Source of the DNA: Haliscomenobacter hydrossis DSM 1100
GTDB taxonomy: Bacteria; Bacteroidota; Bacteroidia; Chitinophagales; Saprospiraceae
Assembly (NCBI RefSeq): GCF_000212735.1
Contig: NC_015510.1
Location: forward strand, 1,054,001 to 1,118,000
Direction: 5' to 3'
DNA: 64,000 nt
Each line of letters begins with the position of its first letter. The stretch's first letter is position 1. The notes under the pieces are model-generated. The model did no database searches, had not been told where the DNA came from, and saw only the letters and a list, made by a program, of their open reading frames with translations. Positions 24,709 through 32,317 of this stretch are shown here, piece by piece. A program made the position numbers and the translations under genes.

Positions 24709-27297
24709 ATGACCAGTTTCCATACCCAAACCGCCACCCAAACCCTCGAACTGCTCCATACCGAGCTAAACGGCTTATCCGCTGCGGAAGTCGTCAATCG
24801 ACAAAATTTGTATGGGGCCAATGAATTGGTTCAGAAAAAACCTAAGCCCGCCTGGCTGATGTTTTTGCTCCAATTCAAAGATTTTATGATCATCATTCTC
24901 ATGGTGGCGGCCATCATTTCGGGCATGGTGGGGGAAATGACCGATGCCATCATCATCCTGATCATTGTGTTGCTGAATGCGGTCATTGGGTTTATCCAGG
25001 AATACCGTGCCGAAAAAGCCATTGACGCCCTGAAAAAAATGAGCATCACCACGGCCAAAATCAAGCGAGGTGGTGCAGTACTTAGCCTTTCTTCGGTTGA
25101 ACTTGTGCCAGGGGATGTTGTACTGTTGGAAGCGGGCAATGCCATTCCCGCTGATTTACGCCTGTTGGAAGCCTACAACCTGCGCATCGACGAATCGGCG
25201 CTTACCGGCGAGTCTGTACCTGTGGATAAAATAACCGATACCCTCAAAACAGCAGATATTCCGCTGGGTGATCGCTTCAACCTGGCCTACAAAGGCACGT
25301 TGCTCACCAATGGGCGCGGCGTTGGGGTGGTCACGGCCACGGGCATGCAGACCGAACTGGGGAGAATCGCCCAACTCTTGCAAGGCGATGAAGCCGATAC
25401 CCCACTGAAAAAACGCATGACAGTTTTTGGTAAAAATCTGACCTACATCATCCTGTTCATTTGTGTCATCATCTTTGTGGCGGGTTGGTTGCGCGGAGAG
25501 GATGCCCTAAAAATGCTCTTGATTTCGATTAGTTTGGCCGTAGCCGCCATTCCCGAAGCCCTGCCCGCGCTGATGACCATTGCCCTGGCCCGAGGCGCCA
25601 ATCGGATGGCCAAAAAGAACGCGCTGGTGCGGAAATTGCCTTCGGTGGAAACCCTGGGATCGGTATCCTACATTTGCAGCGACAAGACGGGGACTTTGAC
25701 CCAAAACAAAATGAAGGTAGTCAATACCCTTAGCTCCTCCCCTGCCCTCGAATCGACTGGCCTTTCCCCGATGTTGCTCACCATGGCGCTGAACCACGAT
25801 GTACAGGCCAAAGCTGAAAATGATGTACAAGGCGATTCCACCGAAGTCGCCATAGTGGAAGCCGCCATCCAGGAATTGGGTTTTGAAGCCTTCCAAAACC
25901 TGGAGCAGCGTTATCCCCGCGTGGCCGAATTGCCTTTCGATTCTGACCGCAAGTGTATGACCACCGTACACCAATTTGGCACACAGTTTTTGGTGTTGAA
26001 CAAGGGTGCAACCGAGTCCCTGTTGCCTGCCCTTAACTCGGCTGCAGACCAAAAAAAATTGGAAGAATTGTCGGAAGAATGGGCCAAACAGGGCCAGCGC
26101 GTTTTGGCTTTTGCCTACAAAGTCATCCCCGAGCTTCCGCAGCCTTTCTCATACGAAACCGTAGAAACCGAGGTGCATTTTGCCGGAGTAGTAGGCATTA
26201 TTGACCCCCCACGCGAGGAAGTTAAAGTAGCCATCGTGGAATGTAAAGCAGCAGGCATCAACCCCGTGATGATCACCGGGGACCATCCGTCTACTGCAGC
26301 GGCTATTGCCGGGGAAATTGGCATTTTGCAAGCGGGCGATCAAACCCTTACCGGGGTGACCCTGGCTCAACTTTCGGAAGAGGCCTTTCTGGATCAAGTG
26401 GAAAACACCACCGTGTACGCCCGGGTATCACCCGATCAAAAACTGCGCATCGTCAAAGCCTTGCAAAGCAAAGGGCACTACACGGCCATGACGGGCGATG
26501 GGGTGAATGATGCGCCATCCCTTAAAGCCGCCAACATCGGCATTGCGATGGGCATCAATGGCACTGATGTGAGCAAAGAGGCCGCGCACATGATCTTGCT
26601 GGACGACAATTTTGCCACCATTGTCAAAGCGGTCAAAGAAGGCCGCAGGATTTACGACAACATTCGCAAGTTCATCAAGTACATCATGACTTGCAACAGC
26701 GCCGAATTGTGGACGATATTTTTGGCTCCATTGATCGGTTTGCCGATGCCACTGTTGCCCATTCACATCTTGTGGATCAACCTGGTTACCGATGGCCTGC
26801 CTGGACTAGCCCTGGCCGGAGAAAAAGCGGAAGCCGACATCATGAAGCGGAAGCCAAGAGGGATCAATGAAAGCATCTTTGCCGATGGCTTGGGCTACCA
26901 CATCATCTGGGTGGGTTTGCTCATGGCGGGTGTCACTTTGGGGGTGCAGGCCTGGAGCATCAAGACAGGCAGTACCCACTGGCAAACGATGGTGTTTACG
27001 GTACTTTCCTTGTCGCAATTAGGGCATGCCCTGGCCGTACGCGGGGAACGCAGCTTTTTGTATCAACAAGGTTTATTTTCCAATTGGCCATTGCTCAGCG
27101 CGGTATTTTTTACCTTTTTGCTACAATTGGCGGTGGTTTATGTTCCGTTTTTGAACAAAATTTTCCGTACACAGCCCTTGTCCTGGCAAGAGTTGGGAAT
27201 TTGTGTGGGTCTGGCAGCAGTGGTATTTCATGCCGTGGAGTTGGAAAAATGGGTAAAGCTGGTCTGGAGGAAAAAGGCAGCAACAGCCCAATTATAA
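24709..27297 (+). CDS. P-type cation-transporting ATPase (P2, Ca2+-ATPase-like)
   Basis: About 862 residues from the ATG at 24709; a TTG at 24697 overlapping the previous stop is the alternative start. An N-terminal cation-ATPase domain (HTELNGLSAAEVVNRQNLYG) precedes the TGES motif (ALTGESVPVDK), helix M4 with AAIPEALPALMTIAL (ion-binding PEALP), the phosphorylation site CSDKTGTLTQ near residue 325, MITGDHPSTAAA and the hinge MTGDGVNDAPSLKAA. This is a PacL/SERCA-like P2 pump, probably for Ca2+ or another divalent ion; the ion cannot be fixed from sequence. Confidence 0.92.
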   Translation: MTSFHTQTATQTLELLHTELNGLSAAEVVNRQNLYGANELVQKKPKPAWLMFLLQFKDFMIIILMVAAIISGMVGEMTDAIIILIIVLLNAVIGFIQEYRAEKAIDALKKMSITTAKIKRGGAVLSLSSVELVPGDVVLLEAGNAIPADLRLLEAYNLRIDESALTGESVPVDKITDTLKTADIPLGDRFNLAYKGTLLTNGRGVGVVTATGMQTELGRIAQLLQGDEADTPLKKRMTVFGKNLTYIILFICVIIFVAGWLRGEDALKMLLISISLAVAAIPEALPALMTIALARGANRMAKKNALVRKLPSVETLGSVSYICSDKTGTLTQNKMKVVNTLSSSPALESTGLSPMLLTMALNHDVQAKAENDVQGDSTEVAIVEAAIQELGFEAFQNLEQRYPRVAELPFDSDRKCMTTVHQFGTQFLVLNKGATESLLPALNSAADQKKLEELSEEWAKQGQRVLAFAYKVIPELPQPFSYETVETEVHFAGVVGIIDPPREEVKVAIVECKAAGINPVMITGDHPSTAAAIAGEIGILQAGDQTLTGVTLAQLSEEAFLDQVENTTVYARVSPDQKLRIVKALQSKGHYTAMTGDGVNDAPSLKAANIGIAMGINGTDVSKEAAHMILLDDNFATIVKAVKEGRRIYDNIRKFIKYIMTCNSAELWTIFLAPLIGLPMPLLPIHILWINLVTDGLPGLALAGEKAEADIMKRKPRGINESIFADGLGYHIIWVGLLMAGVTLGVQAWSIKTGSTHWQTMVFTVLSLSQLGHALAVRGERSFLYQQGLFSNWPLLSAVFFTFLLQLAVVYVPFLNKIFRTQPLSWQELGICVGLAAVVFHAVELEKWVKLVWRKKAATAQL

Positions 27298-27299
27298 AT

Positions 27300-27658
27300 T
27301 ACTCACCTTACGCAGCCCCTTAGGCAGGTTCGATTGGTTCTAGTGAAAGCCGAAAAAACAGTACTGAATAAAACTCGATAAACCTTCATCTTTCCGAAAA
27401 AACAGTCGCGTAGCGACGAACCATTTTGTAGCGGCGGGTTTCAACCCGCCGACGGAATGCCGATGTTTTCAATAGCGTGCCGTAGGTACGGCGCAGGTTG
27501 ACTAGTTATGTCGTACCTACGGCACTCCAATAACCCGATGACGCCATGAGCGGCGGGTTAAAACCCGCCGCTACAATATGGATCATCGCTACGCGATTTG
27601 TTGGTTCGACCTAAACATTGGTAAAACCAATCGACCCTATCCATAGAGGCTGCGTAAA
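27300..27658. repeat. Five-layer nested palindrome between convergent genes
   Basis: From outside in: TTACGCAGCC pairs with GGCTGCGTAA; GGTTCGATTGGTT with AACCAATCGACC; TCGCGTAGCGA (27408-27418) with TCGCTACGCGA; TTGTAGCGGCGGGTTTCAAC with a matching GGCGGGTTAAAACCCGCCGC-type arm; GTGCCGTAGGTACG with CGTACCTACGGCAC. Each layer is itself partly palindromic. It fills the whole 360-bp gap and holds no gene. The inner three layers recur at 32018-32212. Confidence 0.9.
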
Positions 27659-27663
27659 GTGAG

Positions 27664-29184
27664 TTAATTAATATCTGCGTTGCTTTCCGCATCCAACACC
27701 GCTAGTGTTTTACCAAAATAGCCCTTTGCCTCTTCTAGCGAACGTCCGATGCACAGCAAGCCCAATTTGCCGTATTGAGATAGCGCGCCAATCATGTGGA
27801 ACGTAACCCCACATTGGGTCGCGCCATCGTACTGGATGCGGTTGCAATGGGCGATATCGATCAAATCTTGGGAGGTAAGGCCTTTGTATTTTTCGTCCAC
27901 GACATTGTCAGAAGCAAAATAATAACGGGTTTGCCCATTGGGCATGACGTACACCCCATCCCGCCAGTTGAAAGTCCCATCGGTCAAAAATTGCAGCATC
28001 AGGAAAGGATGGGTCGTTCCACCTTTACGCAGGTTGATTTCAATGGCGTAGTGCTTCCATCCGGTGGGTTCTTTCACCGAAATAAAATCAATGCCGAAGC
28101 GTCCCAAGACACCCTGCTTTTGCAATTCGTCGGCTATCTTTATTCCAATGGCAGCGATATCGTAGGTGTATTCTGGATTTGCGGGAAAAGTAGCCCCCAA
28201 AAAGACCTGTCCACTTTCTCCGCCCAACAACTGATCATGGGTAGAAATGACTTCACTTGCCCCCAGTGGATTGATGCGAAACTGTACTGATGGAGACTCC
28301 TTGTGTTCCCCATCAATAAACTCCTCCACAATTCCCCCCATGCTGTTGAATTTGTGCAGGAAATTGGCACAATCGAGACCATTGGCTACGATGCTCAATT
28401 GCTTTGAAAGATTGACCTGGACGTTTGCGATGGGATTGGGGTCGTTCAGCAGGTTGTCAGGATAGCGAAAAATGGCGTTGCCATCCCCTGAAAACCCATC
28501 GTTCATTTTGAGTACCGCTTTGCGCAGGTTGGGGTTGTTTTTTTTGAGCTGTACCAGCGCCGCAGCAATGTCGTTTTCAGAATGCAAGTCTTCAATGCCT
28601 GCGGGCAAATTCAGTTGTAATTTTTTAAAAATACGCCGACTTCCCGTTTTTGTACCCAAATACAAGAGGGCTGGATCACAGCCATAAACGGGGATATCTA
28701 GCGCCAAGGCCAGTTGTTTTTCGGCCTCGGTTTCATTAAAACAGACCATATGGGCCAGCTCATTGCTTTTGATTTGTGCCTTGATGCGCTGAATCAGGCG
28801 AGGCCTCTGCAAGATTTTTTCGGTAAGAGATATTTTGCTTGCGTCGTAGCAACTCAACAACGTGAGCCGTTCCCGGGCGTGAAAACCAGTGATTCCCGGC
28901 AACAAGTGCAGGTAATAATCAATAATGCAGGGATCGATGGGCATACTGCTTACAAAAACGACCCGCGTGCGGGGCATGCGCAACAACATCAACAAACACA
29001 ACAACCTTTCTTCATAGTACTGGACACCCCTGAGTGCCCTCAGAATTTCCTGATCCAGGGTCAAACTCGGGATCACTACGATGGTTTTTTCAGCCAAATC
29101 GTCTAAAAATATCGCTTCATAGTGTGCGGCAAACCTTTGCTGCAGCAATTGATAATGGGCATCCGAATGGGTCTCCTTTTGCAT
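27664..29184 (-). CDS. PGM1-related peptide ligase (ATP-grasp)
   Basis: 506 residues. The central and C-terminal part looks like an ATP-grasp ligase: KAVLKMNDGFSGDGNAIF (nucleotide-binding strand and Gly-rich loop), VEEFIDGEHKESPSVQFRI, and RFGIDFISVKEPTGWKHYAIEINLRKGGTTHP with the metal-binding Glu/Asn pair. The remaining C-terminus (FHMIGALSQYGKLGLLCIG) fits the PGM1 C-terminal domain of the pheganomycin peptide ligase family. Such enzymes form amide bonds with ATP. No precursor peptide or biosynthetic partner gene is next to it, so the substrate is open. Confidence 0.8.
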   Translation of the reverse strand: MQKETHSDAHYQLLQQRFAAHYEAIFLDDLAEKTIVVIPSLTLDQEILRALRGVQYYEERLLCLLMLLRMPRTRVVFVSSMPIDPCIIDYYLHLLPGITGFHARERLTLLSCYDASKISLTEKILQRPRLIQRIKAQIKSNELAHMVCFNETEAEKQLALALDIPVYGCDPALLYLGTKTGSRRIFKKLQLNLPAGIEDLHSENDIAAALVQLKKNNPNLRKAVLKMNDGFSGDGNAIFRYPDNLLNDPNPIANVQVNLSKQLSIVANGLDCANFLHKFNSMGGIVEEFIDGEHKESPSVQFRINPLGASEVISTHDQLLGGESGQVFLGATFPANPEYTYDIAAIGIKIADELQKQGVLGRFGIDFISVKEPTGWKHYAIEINLRKGGTTHPFLMLQFLTDGTFNWRDGVYVMPNGQTRYYFASDNVVDEKYKGLTSQDLIDIAHCNRIQYDGATQCGVTFHMIGALSQYGKLGLLCIGRSLEEAKGYFGKTLAVLDAESNADIN

Positions 29185-29224
29185 CTCTTGTCTGATCTAG
29201 GTTATGTTATGACCAGACAAAATA

Positions 29225-29264
29225 GGCTGCAATCAACATCCATTCAATGATTTTGATTGCAGCC
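29225..29264. terminator. Hairpin terminator between rlmF and the peptide ligase gene
   Basis: GGCTGCAATCAA (29225-29236) pairs perfectly with TTGATTGCAGCC (29253-29264) across a 16-nt loop. On the minus strand it lies downstream of the rlmF stop and is followed by TATTTTG, a weak T-tract. It probably ends rlmF transcription before the peptide ligase gene. Confidence 0.8.
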
Positions 29265-29299
29265 CGTGGTGAGTTTTCCCTAAATCAAGCGCTGAAATG

Positions 29300-31000
29300 T
29301 TAGCCTTGTTGATTCCAACGGGAATCCCGCCATACTTTCTGCTCTTCTTTGGTCAAAAAGCTCCAGGCAATCACCCGACTGGACTTGTTGCCCTGCCCCA
29401 TTGGGATGATCTTGATCTCAGTAGCGGCCATCCCCTCCAGGGTTTTGTACGCACTTTTGAGGTGAGATTGTTTGACCACCAGGGTGGAGAACCAGTAACA
29501 AGACTTGGCAAATTGTTTGCTTTCGCGAATCATCTCTTTAATAAAAGCTTCTTCTCCGCCTTCACAGCTCAACTCTCCGTTTTCGATGCCCAGCTTGATG
29601 CTGGCTTGTACGGCTTTTTTGACTTTCAGGGTGCTCAGTTTGCGTTTGGATTTGCCTTCACCTACTTTTTCAAAAACATGAAAAGGAGGATTACAAATCG
29701 TCAGGTCAAACAGCTCTCCCTCTTGGATGATCCCCTGGAAAATATCTTTGGGATTGGCTTGTAAGCGGCATTCTACTCCTTCTTGCAAAAAGGGATTGGC
29801 CGCAATAATTTTATTGGCCGATTCGATGGCAATCGGGTCAATGTCCGACCCGACAAAAGACCATTCGTACTCTTTTCTTCCGATAATGGGATAAACACAG
29901 CTGGCCCCAACGCCGATGTCCAAACATTTGATTTGCTGGCCAGTAGGGATGTTTTTATCGTTCGCTGCGCCCAAAAGTTCAGCAATGTGGTGGATGTAAT
30001 CCGCCCGCACGGGGGTAGCCGGAACCTGATACGTAGCCGGAATGTCCCAATTTTCAACGCCGTAGTATTGCTTCAACAAAGCCTTGTTCAACATTTTCAC
30101 CGCCTCGAGGTTGGTAAAGCTGATCGACTCATCGTTGTGCATATTCATCTTCACAAAAGGGGCCAGTTCGGGGCAACTTTCAACCAGTGCTTTGAAGTCG
30201 TAACGCTCCTGGTGTTGGTTGCGTGGGTGGAACTTGGGGATGTCCTTGTCTTTATCCTTCTCCTTGGGCTTCACTTTGGGTTTGCCCTGGTGCGGCATAC
30301 TGGACTGTACCCGGGCGCGATCCTTGGGTTTAGCTTTCGGACGCTCATTCGATCTCCGCTTGGGGCTCTCGCTGGAGTCTCTTTCCGGGCGATCAAAAGC
30401 GTTCCCTTTTGAAAAATCGTTCGATTTGCGTTTGGGGCGCTCGCTGGAGTCGCCTTTGGGGTAATCGGGACGCTTCTTGGGGTAATCGCCGGATTTCCGC
30501 TCAGGGCGCTCGGGGCGCTCATTGGAATCACCTTTTGGATAGTCGGGGCGCTTCTTGGAGTAGTCTCCTGACTTCCGTTCTGGACGCTCGGGGCGCTCAC
30601 TGGAGTCGCCTTTCGGGTAATCGCGCTTCTTGGGATAATCACCGGATTTCCGCTCGGGGCGCTCGTTGGAGTCACCCTTGGGGTAATCCGGGCGCTTCTT
30701 GGGGTAGTCTCCTGACTTCCGTTCTGGACGCTCACCCGCATCTCCTTTGGAGTGATCGGGTCTTTTTTTGGGGTATTCACTCGATTTCCGTTCGGGACGC
30801 TCACTACCGTCTCCTTTGGAGTGATCGGGTCTTTTTTTGGAGTTTTCACCTGATCTTCCGGCAGGACGTTCGTTGGATCTCCCTTGGGGGGATGAGCCTG
30901 ATTTTCGCTTAGGAGGACCCCCGCTGGATTTCTTTTTAGGATACGCGCTAGAATTTCTTTTTGGTTTTCCCTTGGGATCCTCTTCGTTTTTTTTCGGCAT
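29300..31000 (-). CDS. rlmF: 23S rRNA (adenine-1618-N6)-methyltransferase with long repetitive N-terminal extension
   Basis: 566 residues, about twice the usual RlmF length (about 300). Residues from about 260 to the end are RlmF: CLDIGVGASCVYPIIGRKEY (SAM-binding motif) near residue 358 and ICNPPFH (the NPPF catalytic motif) near 437, then FSTLVVKQSHL. It methylates A1618 of 23S rRNA. Residues 1-250 are low complexity, made of about eight units of 20-25 residues such as RPERKSGDYPKKRPDYPKGD, with Lys/Arg, Ser, Pro and Glu; some units carry an extra RPE. The extension may bind RNA or ribosomes. The DNA of the units is near-identical, indicating recent expansion. Confidence 0.93.
   Translation of the reverse strand: MPKKNEEDPKGKPKRNSSAYPKKKSSGGPPKRKSGSSPQGRSNERPAGRSGENSKKRPDHSKGDGSERPERKSSEYPKKRPDHSKGDAGERPERKSGDYPKKRPDYPKGDSNERPERKSGDYPKKRDYPKGDSSERPERPERKSGDYSKKRPDYPKGDSNERPERPERKSGDYPKKRPDYPKGDSSERPKRKSNDFSKGNAFDRPERDSSESPKRRSNERPKAKPKDRARVQSSMPHQGKPKVKPKEKDKDKDIPKFHPRNQHQERYDFKALVESCPELAPFVKMNMHNDESISFTNLEAVKMLNKALLKQYYGVENWDIPATYQVPATPVRADYIHHIAELLGAANDKNIPTGQQIKCLDIGVGASCVYPIIGRKEYEWSFVGSDIDPIAIESANKIIAANPFLQEGVECRLQANPKDIFQGIIQEGELFDLTICNPPFHVFEKVGEGKSKRKLSTLKVKKAVQASIKLGIENGELSCEGGEEAFIKEMIRESKQFAKSCYWFSTLVVKQSHLKSAYKTLEGMAATEIKIIPMGQGNKSSRVIAWSFLTKEEQKVWRDSRWNQQG
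30390..30860 (-). repeat. In-frame tandem repeats encoding the RlmF N-terminus
   Basis: The 66-72-bp units keep the reading frame (all differences are multiples of three) and encode ERPERKSGDYPKKRPDYPKG-like segments. Neighbouring units are nearly identical at DNA level, for example GGGGCGCTCGTTGGAGTCAC against GGGGCGCTCATTGGAATCAC. Copy-number variation between strains is likely. Confidence 0.85.
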
Positions 31001-31098
31001 CAGAATTTGCGTTTGACTAAAATTTAAGGGGTGTAAGGTAATACATATTCTTGAGAAGTAAGGATTTACTTTTCCTGATGCGTGAAAAAGAGCATCAC

Positions 31099-31470
31099 TT
31101 ATTCATTCTTATGCTTGCTTTTGCCCACCCAACCCAAATGGGTATGGTCAAAACTGTCCAAATATTTCAAGCCATAGCCCGCTACCCGGTCAAAACAACT
31201 GTGGGCCATAAAAATCAAACCTACTTTGATGAGCACATCATTTTGCAGGAAATACCCCAGCAACATCAGCATCGCCATCACTCCTTTATGGTGAAAAACA
31301 TTGTAGGCAATGGCGCCAACTTTGGGGCTGATTAAAAACAGGGCGAAGGAAAGGTCGGGCACAAAAAATAGCCCCAGGTATAAACCCCAGGTTCCCTGGA
31401 AATAGTAGAAATAGACCAGCGAAAAGAGGAACAAAAGTCCAAGTTCTTCCAGTTTTAAAGTGAGTTTCAT
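31099..31470 (-). CDS. DUF4260 membrane protein
   Basis: 123 residues with three to four membrane helices and the pattern FVPDLSFALFLISPKVGAIAYNVFHHKGV plus FMAHSCFDRVAGYGLKY, which is the DUF4260 signature (conserved PDLS, NxxHH, HxxxDRxxGYGLKY). Function is unknown. It is single, with no clear operon partner, and the start ATG at 31470 is the first in frame. Confidence 0.88.
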   Translation of the reverse strand: MKLTLKLEELGLLFLFSLVYFYYFQGTWGLYLGLFFVPDLSFALFLISPKVGAIAYNVFHHKGVMAMLMLLGYFLQNDVLIKVGLIFMAHSCFDRVAGYGLKYLDSFDHTHLGWVGKSKHKNE

Positions 31471-31654
31471 GTGATTGAATTTTTATTGTCGTAATTGAAT
31501 GATACAAAGATCAAGGCAAAAGCAGGGAGTGCTCTTGATTTAAATCAAGAAGTTTTGGAGAGGGGATTTTTTTGTTGCTATTGGAATTTTTTATTTACTG
31601 AATGTGCTTCTGGCACCTCTAGTGTGGAGCCTTCAGCTCTGTCGTATTAGGTAT

Positions 31655-31734
31655 AATGGGAACGCAGATGACGCGGATTTACACGGATTTGATCTGCGTA
31701 AATCCGCTAAATCCGCGTCATCCGCGCTCCCATT
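31655..31734. repeat. Imperfect palindrome, GCGGATGACGCGGATT family (second copy)
   Basis: AATGGGAACGCAGATGACGC...GGATTTAC pairs with GTAAATCCGC...GCGTCATCCGCGCTCCCATT with a few mismatches and a short loop near 31690. It begins and ends with the same AATGGGA/TCCCATT as the perfect palindrome at 11810-11896. Confidence 0.92.
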
Positions 31735-31757
31735 GCTGTCGCTTTTGTGGAAAATCA

Positions 31758-31982
31758 CTAAGCGATATCTGAGTAGTGTGAGTACATGCCCACGGTGCAA
31801 TAAACCCAACAATTGTGTCGAGGATTGGGTGCAAATTCTAAAACGTGAAAATTGAGGTTGAGTTTTTCGAGGGGGCCGGAGTTAAGCCTGCGCTGATGGC
31901 CGGGTATGCCGAAGTAGGAGGTGTAATGTTGGCTGAGTTGGCTGGTATAGGAATTTGATAATTGGTCTTTCATTTTTTTCAA
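31758..31982 (-). pseudogene. Short N-terminal gene fragment, possibly suppressor-of-fused-like
   Basis: A 74-residue frame (MKKMKDQLSNSYTSQLSQHY...) contains FHVLEFAPNPRHNCWVYCTVGMYS, which resembles the strand 'VLEF.p....WvY.TvGMs' of bacterial suppressor-of-fused-domain proteins, normally about 180 residues. The frame stops soon after this motif and the following DNA is a palindromic repeat, so it looks like a gene whose 3' part has been lost. The family assignment is tentative. Confidence 0.45.
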
Positions 31983-32009
31983 TAAATTTAACGAGAGTTA
32001 AGTTAACCC

Positions 32010-32216
32010 GACAAATCGCGTAGCGATGACCCATTTTGTAGCGGCGGGTATCAACCCGCTGTCAATGGCATAACCCTGTCAATAGAGTGCCGTAAGTACG
32101 ACGAATCGAGGCCAAAATAAGCCGTACCTACGGCACTCCATTAAAAAACCTTGAACCTTTCATCGGCGGGTTGAAACCCGCCGCTACAAAATGGATCGTC
32201 GCTACGCGACTGGTTT
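32010..32216. repeat. Nested palindrome, second copy of the 27.4-kb design
   Basis: Layers: TCGCGTAGCGATGACCCATT with TTGTAGCGGCGGGTATCAAC; an inner GTGCCGTAAGTACG paired with CGTACCTACGGCAC; then CGGCGGGTTGAAACCCGCCG, CTACAAAATGGATCGTCGCT and ACGCGA. The order of layers matches 27408-27600 with sequence drift in the loops. It lies between two genes read leftward. Confidence 0.9.
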
Positions 32217-32245
32217 TTTGGCAAATGAAAGCTTGTACGATGTTT

Positions 32246-32315
32246 TTCACTTTTCGCTATTCACTTTTCACTTTTCGCTATTCACTTTTCGCTTTTCACT
32301 TTTCGCTTTTCGCTA
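32246..32315. repeat. TTTTCGCTATTCACTTTTC tandem repeats
   Basis: Four to five short units of TTCACTTTTCGCTATT type lie immediately downstream of the amidohydrolase stop codon (minus strand), in one orientation only. No function can be seen. Confidence 0.8.
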
Positions 32316-32317
32316 AA

